From JAFAXD01 sp035472475 (GTDB lineage Bacteria; Pseudomonadota; Alphaproteobacteria; Rhizobiales; Xanthobacteraceae), in assembly GCA_035472475.1 (NCBI GenBank), contig DATIPA010000073.1:1-26179 (forward strand): DNA of 26,179 nt, read 5' to 3'. The notes below the pieces were generated by a model. That model searched no databases. It saw only the letters and a program-made list of their open reading frames with translations, and had not been told where the DNA came from. Below, one piece after another: positions 1 to 7,870 of the stretch. The stretch's first letter is position 1. Each line of letters starts with the position of its first letter. The position numbers and the translations under genes are program-made.

Positions 1-437
1 GCGGGGTTCGCGCCGTAGCAGAACGCCGTGTCCATGCCGGTGCCGACCGGAAAGCCTGAGACCAGGCGTCCGCCGGAGAGCACGTCGAGCATTGCCATCT
101 CTTCCGCGACGCGCGTCGGCGGGTCGTAGAGCGCGACCGAATTGCCGAGCACGATCAGTTTGGCCTTGGAGGTGCGGCGCGCGAGTGCCGCCGCCATCAG
201 GTTGGGCGAGGGCATCAGGCCGTAGCCGTTCTGGTGATGCTCGTTGACGCAGATGCCGTCGAAACCGGCGCGTTCGGCGAACTCGAGCTGGTCGAGATAA
301 TCGTTGTAGACCTGATGGCCCTTGGCCGGGTCGTAGATCTCGCCGGCAGGCAGATCGACCCATACCGACGGAAAGCGCTCCCGGAAGCGATCCGGCAGGT
401 ACGGATACGGCATCAAATGAAACCAGTGGAATTTCAT
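1..437 (-). CDS. LLM-class flavin-dependent oxidoreductase (partial, C-terminus off window)
   Basis: Reading leftwards from an ATG at 435-437, the frame stays open to the window edge (about 145 residues). It begins MKFHWFHLMPYPYLP and contains AGFDGICVNEHHQNGYG followed by SPNLMAAALARRT and AEEMAMLDVLSGGR. The 'NEHH' segment and the 'E..AMLD.LSGGR' segment are hallmarks of bacterial luciferase-like (LLM) monooxygenases, TIM-barrel enzymes using FMNH2 or F420. The substrate cannot be told. It lies 23 bp downstream of the SDR gene on the same strand, so the two are probably cotranscribed. The missing C-terminus is only a window effect. Confidence 0.88.
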   Translation of the reverse strand, partial: MKFHWFHLMPYPYLPDRFRERFPSVWVDLPAGEIYDPAKGHQVYNDYLDQLEFAERAGFDGICVNEHHQNGYGLMPSPNLMAAALARRTSKAKLIVLGNSVALYDPPTRVAEEMAMLDVLSGGRLVSGFPVGTGMDTAFCYGANP

Positions 438-460
438 CTGGTGTTTCCTTCCGCTCTGTC

Positions 461-1321
461 CTATCCGGCCTTCAAAATTCGGGGCAGCCGCGCGGCCGCG
501 ACGTCGAACGCGTCCAGCAACTCCTCGTAGCGCGCCTCCACGTCGCTCCGCCGGTTGGGCTGGGTAACGATGTAGAACTCGTTCTCCTCGATCGCGTGGA
601 GCACCAGCGCCGCGAGGTCGAGCGGATCGAGGCCATTGCGCGAACCCTCGACATATCGCTGGTTGCGCTCGGCCAGCACCGGGTCGGCGCGGTAATCATA
701 AGCACCGCCGAACCGCGCCGGCCGGTTGCGCCCGTTGTCCGGCATGTTGGTGCGGGTCCAGCCCGGGCACAGCACGCTCACGCCGATCTTTGACCCAGCA
801 AGCTCGTCGGCAAGCACATGCGAGAGACCGACGATGGCGAACTTGGTCGCCCCGTAGGGGCCGGCGAGTGCCTTGGGCGTGAGCCCGGACATCGAGGACG
901 TGTTGACGATGTGGCCCGCCTCACCGTGTTGTTTCATGTGCGGAAGGAAAGCCCGCAGACCATGAATCAAACCATATAGATTAACGCCGATCACCCAGTC
1001 CCAATCGCTGACCGCAATTTCCTCCACATAGCCGGCGCGCGAGACGCCGGCATTGTTGCAGAGGATATGGACGTTGCCGAAGGCATCGAATGTGCGCGCC
1101 GCGGCCGCAGCGAGCTCCTCCGCAATCGCGACATCGCAGCGTACGCTCGCTACCCGGTCACCGTAATTGGAGAGAGCGTGCACGGCGGCCCCCAGCGCTG
1201 CATCCTCCACATCGGCCATCATCACGTTCATGCCGCGGTCGAGGAACGTGCGCGCGAGGGCGAGCCCGATGCCGCTGGCCGCGCCGGTGACAAACGCGGT
1301 CTTGCCGCTGAAATCGCGCAT
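461..1321 (-). CDS. SDR family NAD(P)-dependent oxidoreductase
   Basis: A 286-residue classical short-chain dehydrogenase/reductase. The cofactor motif TGAASGIG is at residues 12-19, NNAG at about 89-92, and the catalytic set is Asn114, Ser143, Tyr156 and Lys160 (YGATK). An Asp37 after the second strand (MMADVED) favours NAD(H) over NADP(H); this is a family rule, not shown directly. The ATG at 1319-1321 has a strong ribosome binding site, GGGAGG, about 6 nt upstream. It is followed closely by the LLM oxidoreductase gene and is divergent from the glutaryl-CoA dehydrogenase gene, sharing a 92-bp intergenic region. The context suggests oxidation of a hydroxylated organic compound; the substrate is unknown. 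Confidence 0.93.
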   Translation of the reverse strand: MRDFSGKTAFVTGAASGIGLALARTFLDRGMNVMMADVEDAALGAAVHALSNYGDRVASVRCDVAIAEELAAAAARTFDAFGNVHILCNNAGVSRAGYVEEIAVSDWDWVIGVNLYGLIHGLRAFLPHMKQHGEAGHIVNTSSMSGLTPKALAGPYGATKFAIVGLSHVLADELAGSKIGVSVLCPGWTRTNMPDNGRNRPARFGGAYDYRADPVLAERNQRYVEGSRNGLDPLDLAALVLHAIEENEFYIVTQPNRRSDVEARYEELLDAFDVAAARLPRILKAG

Positions 1322-1413
1322 TGCATTCCTCCCAGAACGTGAGTTTATCAGCCGGAAATCGTATAGTCAGTCGACCGAACCCTACGCATCGCCCCTATGC
1401 CGGGAGAGCATCG
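1322..1413. promoter_or_regulatory. Divergent promoter region, SDR / acyl-CoA dehydrogenase
   Basis: The 92 bp between two divergent starts must hold both promoters. On the plus strand TATAGT at 1362-1367 is a good -10 candidate, with only a weak -35 (TGAGTT, 1340-1345, 16-bp spacer). The Shine-Dalgarno for the rightward gene is GGGAGAG at about 1402-1408. No clear operator dyad was seen. Confidence 0.35.
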
Positions 1414-2625
1414 ATGAGCCAGCTCGCCGAGAAGCGCACCAGAACAGCCGGCAAGCGCGCCGACTTCAATTGGGAAGATCCGCTCGACCTCGAGGGCGAA
1501 CTGACGCCGGAAGAGCGCATGGTGCGGGACAGCGTCCGCGGCTACGCGCAGGACAAGCTATTTCCGGGCGTGATCGAGGCGTTCCGCGAGGAGAAGTTCA
1601 ACCGCGCGACCATCAGCGACATGGGCGCGCTTGGGTTGCTGGGTCCGACCATTCCGGAGGAGTACGGCGGCGCCGGCCTCGGCTACGTCGCCTACGGGCT
1701 GATCGCGCGAGAGCTCGACCGCGTCGATTCCGGCTATCGCTCAACCGCGTCGGTGCAGTCCTCGCTGGTGATGCATCCGATCTTTGCCTACGGCACCGAG
1801 GCGCAGCGGCGCAAATATCTGCCCAAACTCGCGACCGGTGAACTCGTTGGCTGCTTCGGCCTGACCGAGCCCGACCATGGCTCGGATCCCGGATCGATGA
1901 TCACCCGCGCCGAGAAGGTGCCGGGCGGCTTCAGGCTCAACGGCGCCAAAATGTGGATTACCAATTCGCCAATCGCCGACCTCGCGGTGGTGTGGGCGAA
2001 GCTCGACGACAGCATCCGCGGCTTCATTGTCGAGCGCGGCACCAAGGGCTTCTCGACCCCGAAGATCACCGGCAAGCTCTCGATGCGGGTCTCGGTGACC
2101 GGCGAGATCGTGCTCGCCGATGCGGTGATCCCGGAGGAGAACCTGCTGCCCAACGTCAAGTGGCTCGCGGGACCGTTCGGGTGCCTCAACAACGCGCGCT
2201 TCGGCATTGCCTGGGGCGCGATGGGCGCGGCCGAGTTCTGCTGGCATCGCGCGCGCCAATATGTGCTCGACCGCAAGCAGTTCGGCCGCCCGCTCGCCGC
2301 CAATCAGCTGATCCAGAAAAAGCTCGCCGACATGCAGACCGAGATCGCGCTCGGGCTCGCGGGCGCGCTGCGGCTCGGCCGCATGATGGAGGCCGGCACC
2401 GCCGCGCCGCCCGCGGTCTCGATGCTCAAGCGCAACAACTGCGGCAAGGCACTGGAGATCGCTCGGCTCGCGCGCGACATGCACGGCGGCAACGGCATCT
2501 CGGAAGAATTCCATGTCATGCGGGTGATGGCGAACCTCGAGACGGTGAACACCTACGAGGGTACGCACGACATTCACGCGCTCATCCTCGGGCGCGCGCA
2601 GACCGGTATCCAGGCGTTCTTCTGA
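1414..2625 (+). CDS. Glutaryl-CoA dehydrogenase-like acyl-CoA dehydrogenase
   Basis: A 403-residue FAD acyl-CoA dehydrogenase. GCDH oxidatively decarboxylates glutaryl-CoA to crotonyl-CoA in lysine, tryptophan and aromatic degradation. Sequence signs are the N-terminal helical domain with the conserved EEYGGAGLGYVAYGL, a middle domain with GCFGLTEPDHGSDPGSM and KMWITNSP, and the C-terminal NTYEGTHDIHALILGRA, in which Glu382 matches the family's catalytic base. The SV segment (SGYRSTASVQSSLV) is also typical of GCDH. The open frame extends upstream to 1321, but ATG 1414 is preferred because GGGAGAG lies 6 nt before it and homologues start with a similar region. It is divergent from the SDR and followed 72 bp later by a permease gene. 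Other short-chain or aryl substrates remain possible. Confidence 0.93.
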   Translation: MSQLAEKRTRTAGKRADFNWEDPLDLEGELTPEERMVRDSVRGYAQDKLFPGVIEAFREEKFNRATISDMGALGLLGPTIPEEYGGAGLGYVAYGLIARELDRVDSGYRSTASVQSSLVMHPIFAYGTEAQRRKYLPKLATGELVGCFGLTEPDHGSDPGSMITRAEKVPGGFRLNGAKMWITNSPIADLAVVWAKLDDSIRGFIVERGTKGFSTPKITGKLSMRVSVTGEIVLADAVIPEENLLPNVKWLAGPFGCLNNARFGIAWGAMGAAEFCWHRARQYVLDRKQFGRPLAANQLIQKKLADMQTEIALGLAGALRLGRMMEAGTAAPPAVSMLKRNNCGKALEIARLARDMHGGNGISEEFHVMRVMANLETVNTYEGTHDIHALILGRAQTGIQAFF

Positions 2626-2697
2626 TCGTTTGTTTCAAGTCTTCGCGCCCGCGGAAACAGGTATCGCCCGCTGCTCATCCGCGAGCAATCCTCCGGC

Positions 2698-3468
2698 ATG
2701 GACCTCGCTCACGCTCTGCTCCTGATCATCGCCGGCATCGCGGGCGGGACGATTTCCTCGCTCGTGGGTGGCGCCGCCCTTGTCACCTATCCGGCGCTGC
2801 TCGCGATCGGGCTGCCGCCGGTCACCGCGACCGTGTGTAATCTCGTTGCGCTGTCGCCCGGAAACCTGTTGGCGGCGCTCTACGACCGCACCCAGCTGCC
2901 CCCGCTTAACCGCTCGTTCGCGGGCCTGGTGCTGGCTTCGGTGCTGGGCGCGCTCGCCGGGGCGATCGTACTGTTGCGCACGCCGGAGCGCGCGTTCGAG
3001 ATCCTGGTGCCGCTGCTGCTCGGCTTCGCCACCGTGCTGTTCGCCTACGCGGGTCGCATCAGCGCGTTCCTGCGCGCGCGCGCCGGCGATCGGGGTAAGA
3101 GCCCGCACCGCTGGGAGCACAGCATCGGGGTGATACTGCCGGTCTCGTTCTACGGCGGCTACTTCGGCGCCGGCGTCGGCGTGCTGCTCCTGGGCGTGCT
3201 CTCGATCGGCAAGCCCGGCGACTACCGTGCCGCCAACGTGACGAAAAACCTGGTGACGAGCCTCAACAGCCTGGCGGCCGCAGCGTTGTTTATCGCGCAG
3301 GGCGCGGTGCTGTGGACGCCGACGCTGATCATGATGGCAGGCGCGCTGGTCGGCGCAGTCATCGGAGCGCGGCTTGCGCAGATCGCCCCGCATGCGCTCA
3401 TGCGGATCGTGGTGGTCGCGATCGGCGCGCTGCTGACGGTGATCTTCGCCTGGCGCTACTGGCTTTGA
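2698..3468 (+). CDS. Sulfite exporter TauE/SafE family permease
   Basis: A 256-residue integral membrane protein with about eight hydrophobic segments. The first half has the family's GxxxGTISSLVGGAALVTYPALL pattern, with GGG-like turns and conserved proline in the re-entrant region; the second half repeats it (FYGGYFGAGVGVLLLGVLSIG), as expected for the internal two-fold repeat of TauE/SafE. Members move sulfite, sulfoacetate or other organic anions across the inner membrane. The bases just before ATG 2698 (ATCCTCCGGC) carry no Shine-Dalgarno, so translation may be weak or a later start may be used. It lies 72 bp after the dehydrogenase gene on the same strand and could be read through from it. 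The substrate is not predictable. Confidence 0.88.
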   Translation: MDLAHALLLIIAGIAGGTISSLVGGAALVTYPALLAIGLPPVTATVCNLVALSPGNLLAALYDRTQLPPLNRSFAGLVLASVLGALAGAIVLLRTPERAFEILVPLLLGFATVLFAYAGRISAFLRARAGDRGKSPHRWEHSIGVILPVSFYGGYFGAGVGVLLLGVLSIGKPGDYRAANVTKNLVTSLNSLAAAALFIAQGAVLWTPTLIMMAGALVGAVIGARLAQIAPHALMRIVVVAIGALLTVIFAWRYWL

Positions 3469-3483
3469 CCACCGATTTGGCGG

Positions 3484-3506
3484 CCGCAAGGTCATGCGAC
3501 CTTCGG
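3484..3506. terminator. Candidate bidirectional hairpin between convergent genes
   Basis: A stem AAGGTC (3488-3493) / GACCTT (3498-3503) with a 4-nt ATGC loop is extended by CCG/CGG across a one-base bulge. It sits in the 47-bp gap between the ends of the permease gene and the convergent hydrolase gene. There is no long T-run on either side, so termination efficiency is uncertain. Confidence 0.4.
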
Positions 3507-3520
3507 AATCGGGTACTAGC
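3496..3520. repeat. Degenerate half-copy of the CGAACTTCG-type palindrome
   Basis: GCGACCTTCGGAATCGGG followed by TACTAGC matches one arm of the palindrome at 7781-7857 at about 23 of 26 positions. No partner arm is evident beside it. It overlaps the stop codon of the hydrolase gene (3516-3518), so the end of that gene may have been set by the repeat's arrival. Confidence 0.55.
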
Positions 3521-4349
3521 GCGTCTTTGCGGCCAACGCCGCCAGCCGCTCGACCATCGGGCTCGCGGGTTCGGCCAGCGGCTCGATCACGGTGAAATGG
3601 TTGGCGCTGGGCGCTTCGTAGCGGGTGACAACGCCGGCCTTGCCCCAGACGTCCGCGAGCGTGCGGCTCTGGCGCAAAAATTCGCTCGACTCCGCGTCCC
3701 CAACGATCACATCGAACGGCCGTCCGGCCGGCGGGTGCCAGTAGAGCGGCGACAGCCGGTTCGCCTCTTCCAGGTCCAGGCGAAAATCATCGTTCATCGG
3801 CGTGTGCATCAATGGCGCGAGTTCGTAGACGCCGGAAATCCCGGTCGCGACCGGGACAAGATCAGCCGGCGCACCGAGGTGCTCCCAGTCGGTTGCGAAC
3901 AGCGCCGCCGCCAGATGGCCGCCGGCCGAATGACCGAACACCAGAATGCGCTTGCCGAAGCGCCCCCACAGATAAAGACAGGCTTGCCGCATCTGTCCGA
4001 CAATCGCGCCGATCGAGACCTGCGGGCAGAGATCGTAGCCGGCGAGCGCCACATCAATGCCGCGGCCGTTCAATCCCCGCGCCACCTGGCTGAAGTGCGT
4101 CGGATCGAGCGAGCGCCAGAAACCGCCGTGGATGAACATGGCGAGCGGCGCGTTCCCGGCGGATTCGGCGCGGAAGAGGTCGATGAACTGGCGCTCGGTT
4201 GTGCCGTAGCGGAGACTCATGTCGTCGGGCCAGCGCGCGAGCGCCAGCGCGCGATAATCGGCGGAGCCTTTCGCCATGCGCGCCAGAATCTCATCGCCCC
4301 CCGCGATGCGGGCCCGATTGTTGTACTCGGCGGCGTAGTCGATCGACAT
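3516..4349 (-). CDS. Alpha/beta hydrolase, kynurenine-formamidase-like
   Basis: A 277-residue cytosolic alpha/beta hydrolase. The oxyanion-hole motif HGGFW (residues 74-78) is the signature of arylformamidase/kynurenine formamidase-like enzymes, and the nucleophile elbow is GHSAGG with Ser141. The likely triad is Ser141, Asp218 (VGDAES) and His251 (NHFTV). Kynurenine formamidases hydrolyse N-formylkynurenine in tryptophan degradation, but many relatives are esterases of unknown substrate, and no other kynurenine genes are near apart from a glutaryl-CoA dehydrogenase, which acts further down tryptophan breakdown. The ATG is 6 nt after the stop of the ABM gene, so translation is probably coupled; its own Shine-Dalgarno is poor. 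The stop codon lies inside a repeat remnant. Confidence 0.88.
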   Translation of the reverse strand: MSIDYAAEYNNRARIAGGDEILARMAKGSADYRALALARWPDDMSLRYGTTERQFIDLFRAESAGNAPLAMFIHGGFWRSLDPTHFSQVARGLNGRGIDVALAGYDLCPQVSIGAIVGQMRQACLYLWGRFGKRILVFGHSAGGHLAAALFATDWEHLGAPADLVPVATGISGVYELAPLMHTPMNDDFRLDLEEANRLSPLYWHPPAGRPFDVIVGDAESSEFLRQSRTLADVWGKAGVVTRYEAPSANHFTVIEPLAEPASPMVERLAALAAKTR

Positions 4350-4355
4350 CGAGGC

Positions 4356-4685
4356 TCACACAACCGCCGCGCTGGTCCGCACCGTCTGTTTGACCTCGAA
4401 GCCCTCGAACTGCGGGTGATCAAGATAGAGCGGCTTGTTCTCGCCGGCGCGCGCGTGCGCCGCGCGGAACGCTTCTGATTTGGTCCAGGCTTCGAACGCG
4501 GCCCGGCTGCGCCACGTCGAATGCGACGCGTAGAGGGTGTGGTCCTCGGTTTGCGGCCCTTTGAGCAGACGGAACTCCACAAAGCCCGGCACCTTCTCCA
4601 GGTGCGTGTCGCGGTTGAGCCAGACCGCTTCGAACGCATCCTCGGAGCCCTTGCGGACGCGAAACCGGTTCATCGCAATGAACAT
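4356..4685 (-). CDS. Antibiotic biosynthesis monooxygenase (ABM) fold protein
   Basis: A 109-residue protein of the dimeric alpha/beta-barrel ABM superfamily, which includes IsdG/HmoA haem-degrading enzymes and quinol monooxygenases. It starts MFIAMNRFRVRKGSEDAFEAVW, then PGFVEFRLLKG and the STWRSRAAFEAWTKSEAF segment, the usual W..F..W.S..F pattern of HmoA-like proteins. The C-terminal part, LYLDHPQFEGFEV, also fits the family. ATG 4683-4685 has AGGAG about 8 nt upstream. It is the first gene of a two-gene unit with the formamidase-like hydrolase. Whether it binds haem cannot be judged; a role as a small oxygenase or isomerase is equally possible. Confidence 0.85.
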   Translation of the reverse strand: MFIAMNRFRVRKGSEDAFEAVWLNRDTHLEKVPGFVEFRLLKGPQTEDHTLYASHSTWRSRAAFEAWTKSEAFRAAHARAGENKPLYLDHPQFEGFEVKQTVRTSAAVV

Positions 4686-4749
4686 CTCATCGTCTCCTGT
4701 TCACGCCGACCAAGTGGTGATTTGAAGTCCGTAGCACAATTGCCGCAAG

Positions 4750-4768
4750 CTCGAATATCTCATTCGAG
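4750..4768. promoter_or_regulatory. Perfect 7-bp inverted repeat upstream of the ABM gene
   Basis: CTCGAAT-atctc-ATTCGAG, a perfect dyad of 7-bp arms with a 5-nt spacer, lies 64 bp upstream of the ABM start and 58 bp past the end of the dehydrogenase gene. The size and symmetry suit a dimeric repressor operator. It could instead be a weak terminator hairpin of the TRAP operon, though no T-run follows it on the minus strand. Confidence 0.4.
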
Positions 4769-4826
4769 GCAAGCCGGTGCTTCGGCAGCTCGCTGCACTG
4801 AAAGCACCGTCGATGAAGCCGTTCAG

Positions 4827-5807
4827 TCAATTTCGAGCGTAAGCGTCCTCAACGATCTTGAGCGTTTCAAGGTTGTCGGCAGGCGATGTCTCAAATGGCG
4901 CCCCCGAGGCAAGACAATTCAGAAAATGTTCAATCGCACCGCGGTAGGACGCTGCGTAGTTTGCATCGAGATCGACGCGCTGCGCGCTAGGGTGATCGTT
5001 AATCAGCTGCAGTGTCGTGTCCGCAAACCGGATCGCGCCACGCTCCCCGAAAATCTCCAGCCGGTCGAATTGCGCCGCCGGGTAACCTCTTGCCATGAAA
5101 TCTCCAGTAAGCACCACCGCCAAGCCGGAACGTGATGACATCAGTAGCGTAGCGCGATCTTCACCACGCACGCCGGCGCAGGAGTGGCCCACGCTGGCGC
5201 CGTCCAGTTGGAGAGGTCCCAGCAGGAAACGCAACGTATCAACGTGATGGATCATCACCTCCATCAACAGCAGCCTGTCGAGAGTGGCAAAGAACGGCTG
5301 TCGCTCGACCGCGGGAAGACGACCTTCCGCATCGGGCAAGAGACCGGAGGTCAATATCGTCATCGCGGCTTGCCGCACCTTGCCGATGTAGCCTTCATTG
5401 AGCCACTGGGAAATCAATCGGTAATGCGGCCGAAAGCGCCAATTCTCGTGCACCATAAGTCGTGTGCCGGCGGGCAGGTTCCGCACGAGCGTTTGCGCCT
5501 CGAGCAAATTCGGCGCGAGCGGCTTCTGACAAAGAATTGCAAGGCCCCTTGACGCTGCGACCTCACACATTGCGACGTGGGTTTCGCGCGGGCTTGCGAT
5601 ATCGACTGCATCAAGCTTCTCGCGCTCGAGCATCTCGACCGCGGTCGCGTAGGCTGTTGGGATCGCATAAGCTTCCGCGCGCCTGTTGCGGGCTTCTGCA
5701 GCCGGATCTGCGATTGCGACGACTTGGGCGCGCGTCGACAATTGCTTGTAGGCATTAAGATGGTGCTGGGTCACCCATCCCGCGCCGATCATTCCGACTC
5801 GAAGCAT
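4827..5807 (-). CDS. Gfo/Idh/MocA family oxidoreductase
   Basis: A 326-residue NAD(P)-dependent dehydrogenase. The N-terminal Rossmann fold begins MLRVGMIGAGWVTQHHLNAY (GxGxxxxxH), followed by VDIASPRETH and the conserved CQKPLAPN motif (usually EKP; here Gln replaces Glu). The C-terminal substrate domain includes VHENWRFRPHYR and MEVMIHHVDTLRFLLG, giving the family's catalytic His (HHVD). Members act on sugars, inositol, sugar acids or their lactones. It is 15 bp downstream of dctM on the same strand, so it is very probably the last gene of the TRAP operon and oxidises the imported compound or a product of it. The exact substrate is unknown. Confidence 0.92.
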   Translation of the reverse strand: MLRVGMIGAGWVTQHHLNAYKQLSTRAQVVAIADPAAEARNRRAEAYAIPTAYATAVEMLEREKLDAVDIASPRETHVAMCEVAASRGLAILCQKPLAPNLLEAQTLVRNLPAGTRLMVHENWRFRPHYRLISQWLNEGYIGKVRQAAMTILTSGLLPDAEGRLPAVERQPFFATLDRLLLMEVMIHHVDTLRFLLGPLQLDGASVGHSCAGVRGEDRATLLMSSRSGLAVVLTGDFMARGYPAAQFDRLEIFGERGAIRFADTTLQLINDHPSAQRVDLDANYAASYRGAIEHFLNCLASGAPFETSPADNLETLKIVEDAYARN

Positions 5808-5822
5808 GGCGAAGGATGTCCT

Positions 5823-7163
5823 CTATTTTGGACAGATGTAACCCGGTCCGTCGGGCGCCTTGAAGCAGCCGACCGAGGCCGGGATGACCTGTTTGGGCAG
5901 CCAAAGGACGACGCTGGGGAAGTAGATGGTGAATCCGATTGTCACCAGAAATACCACGTAGATCGGCAGCGCCGCGCGCAGCGCGTGTGAGAACCGAACC
6001 CCGACGAATTTCGACGCCATCAGCAGCACGAGGCCATACGGCGGTGTAATCAGTCCAAAGGCGAGCGTGGCGATCAGGACCACGCCCATGTGGACAGGAT
6101 TGATGTCACCGACCTGGGTCAGCGCATTCACCAGCGGCATGAAAATAATGATCGTTGGCACCGGCTCGATGAAGTCTCCAATGATGGTGAAGAGGGCCAC
6201 GAGCAGCAACATGATCAGATGCGGATCATTTCCGGCAATGGAGGTGATCCAATCAGCGATCACGATGGCGCCGCGCATATAGGCCAGCATCCAGCCAAAA
6301 GCATTGGCGGCGCCGATGGTGATCAGCGGCAATGAAAAAATCAGACCGGCCATGCAAAAATCGTACGGAAGCGCCCACAAATGTCCGCGGTTCAGAGCGG
6401 GTATGATCACGGCGATGATCCAGATCACGGCGACGACGCCGGCCTCGGTCGGCGTAAACCAGCCGGTGAGGATGCCGCCAAGAAGAATGACCGGGATCAT
6501 CATCGGCAGCGCGGCATCCCTGGCGGCGAGAGCAACTTCGGCGAAAGGCGCGCGGGCCATGCGCCTTCCTGGCGGACCGAAGAAGAAGCAATAGATCATC
6601 AGGCCGAAACCGATCATCAGCCCCGGCACCACGCCCGCCATGAACAATCCGGCAATGGAGACGTTACCGACGGCGCCATAGACCACCGCCGTAATGCTCG
6701 GCGGCACCAAAGCGGCGATCGTCGACGCGGCGGCCACGATCGCTGCGATGAAGGCTGGATCGTACCCCTCCTTCTTCATCGGCCCGCCGAGAGCGCGGCT
6801 GATGACCGCGACATCGGCGGTGGTCGAGCCGGACATTTCCGAGAAGAACATGCTGAACACGGTGACGACTTGCGACAGGCCGCCGCGGATATGGCCGACC
6901 AGGGCAAGCGACAGGTTCGCCACCCGCACGACCACGTTTGCAGAACTCATCAACTCGCCGACCAAAAGGAAGAACGGAATGGCCAGCAACGCTTCGGAAT
7001 CGACACCGTCGAACATCTTTTGAATGATTGCGGCGAGTGAAACGTCGCTGAGCAGAGCGCCGACGAATACGCCGGCCATCAGTGAAAAGGGGACGGGAAC
7101 GCCCAAATATCCTAAAAACAGAAAGCAGAATGTCATCAAACCGAGGACAGCCGGCGAGCTCAC
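5823..7163 (-). CDS. dctM: TRAP transporter large permease (DctM-type)
   Basis: A 446-residue polytopic inner-membrane protein with about 12 hydrophobic segments, the ion-coupled transport subunit of a TRAP system. Family motifs seen include FFLVGELMSSANV, the SGSTTADVAVISRALGGPMKKEGYDPAFIAAIVAAAS block and VPPSITAVVYGAV, plus GDFIEPVPTIIIFMPL and TPPYGLVLLMAS near the C-terminus. It begins with GTG at 7161-7163, overlapping the dctQ stop as GTGA, so translation is coupled. The C-terminal tail after the last membrane segment carries two cysteines (GCFKAPDGPGYICPK) and extends a little past the usual family end. The substrate is set by DctP and not readable here. Confidence 0.95.
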   Translation of the reverse strand: MSSPAVLGLMTFCFLFLGYLGVPVPFSLMAGVFVGALLSDVSLAAIIQKMFDGVDSEALLAIPFFLLVGELMSSANVVVRVANLSLALVGHIRGGLSQVVTVFSMFFSEMSGSTTADVAVISRALGGPMKKEGYDPAFIAAIVAAASTIAALVPPSITAVVYGAVGNVSIAGLFMAGVVPGLMIGFGLMIYCFFFGPPGRRMARAPFAEVALAARDAALPMMIPVILLGGILTGWFTPTEAGVVAVIWIIAVIIPALNRGHLWALPYDFCMAGLIFSLPLITIGAANAFGWMLAYMRGAIVIADWITSIAGNDPHLIMLLLVALFTIIGDFIEPVPTIIIFMPLVNALTQVGDINPVHMGVVLIATLAFGLITPPYGLVLLMASKFVGVRFSHALRAALPIYVVFLVTIGFTIYFPSVVLWLPKQVIPASVGCFKAPDGPGYICPK

Positions 7164-7744
7164 AGGGGGTCTCGCATCAATGCCGAGGGCCCGATGGGAG
7201 TCCCGGAGACCGTCTCGTCCGGCGGCTCAGGATGGTCGAAGCCGTGGCGGCAACCATTGACCAATTGCTCGATGGTAAACAGCGCAATGAGCGCGCCGGA
7301 CAACGGAATGGCCGCATAAAGCGATGCAATCGGCGTCCCGGACGGCAATCGAAAGCTGCCGAAGCCCCGCAGATAATTGAGGTAACCGAAATAGACGAGG
7401 CAGGCGGCGACCGTGAGGATGGTCCCGCGGGTGATGAGTTCCACAATCAGCCGGGGAGTTCCACGCAGCGCGTCGGAAAACGCGGTCAGATACAGGTGAT
7501 CATTGCGCCGGGTTGCGACCGCGGCGCCGACAAAGATGCCGTAAATGAACAGCGTCGATGTCACTTCCTGGAGCCACAGCCAGGGATAACCCAACGTCCG
7601 CGTGAGAATGTCGAGCGCGACGGAAACGGAGAAGCCAAACAGCGTCAGGCCGCAAATGATCATCAAGATCGTTTCGAGCCTGTCGAGCGCTCGCCATTTC
7701 AGGTGACGTTGCCGATTCAGTACCAGCTTGTCGCTTATAACCAT
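7160..7744 (-). CDS. dctQ: TRAP transporter small permease (DctQ-type)
   Basis: A protein of about 194 residues with four hydrophobic segments (LETILMIICGLTLFGFSVSV; WLWLQEVTSTLFIYGIFVGA; LTVAACLVYFGYLNYL; IPLSGALIALFTIEQLV), typical of DctQ. The conserved EVTS...GAAVATRRNDHL stretch is the usual E...G.A...R...H pattern of the family. The frame is open back to 7813, but the extra N-terminal residues (CSELRNRDTS) are translated repeat DNA, so ATG 7742-7744, with GGGCGGGG just upstream, is preferred. It overlaps dctM by 4 bp and is separated from dctP by 217 bp filled with two palindromic repeats. Confidence 0.9.
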   Translation of the reverse strand: MVISDKLVLNRQRHLKWRALDRLETILMIICGLTLFGFSVSVALDILTRTLGYPWLWLQEVTSTLFIYGIFVGAAVATRRNDHLYLTAFSDALRGTPRLIVELITRGTILTVAACLVYFGYLNYLRGFGSFRLPSGTPIASLYAAIPLSGALIALFTIEQLVNGCRHGFDHPEPPDETVSGTPIGPSALMRDPL

Positions 7745-7780
7745 CACCCCGCCCGCCAATGCCCGGAGCAGCCGCGGTCG

Positions 7781-7857
7781 GCTAGTGTCCCGATTCCGAA
7801 GTTCGCTACACATTGCAGCAGGCTCGACGCGAACTTCGGAATCGAAAGGACACTAGC
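7781..7857. repeat. Palindromic dispersed repeat, copy 1 (REP/REPIN-like)
   Basis: The left arm (7781-7806, starting GCTAGTGTCC and ending CCGAAGTTCGC) pairs with the right arm (7829-7857) at all 26 positions; the right arm has an extra AAA as a bulge. The loop is 22 nt. The core CGAAGTTCG is itself symmetric. Similar sequences are, to my knowledge, dispersed in genomes of Bradyrhizobium relatives, but copy number cannot be checked here. Confidence 0.8.
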
Positions 7858-7870
7858 AAATCTATGATTC

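Noticed and set aside
2635..3495. 286-codon minus-strand ORF opposite the TauE/SafE permease
   Set aside because: It is an antisense shadow: rich in Arg, Gln, Asp and His, with no domain, and opposite a clear membrane protein.
3312..4478. 388-codon plus-strand ORF across the permease end and the hydrolase
   Set aside because: It spans two real genes and their convergent junction, with Arg/Asp-rich random-looking sequence.
5577..7040. Plus-strand ORFs opposite the TRAP permease and the dehydrogenase
   Set aside because: Low-complexity Arg/His/Asp-rich shadows of transmembrane coding sequence.
7745..7813. N-terminal extension of dctQ to 7813
   Set aside because: Its codons fall in the palindromic repeat and give CSELRNRDTS, not a DctQ N-terminus; ATG 7744 is better.
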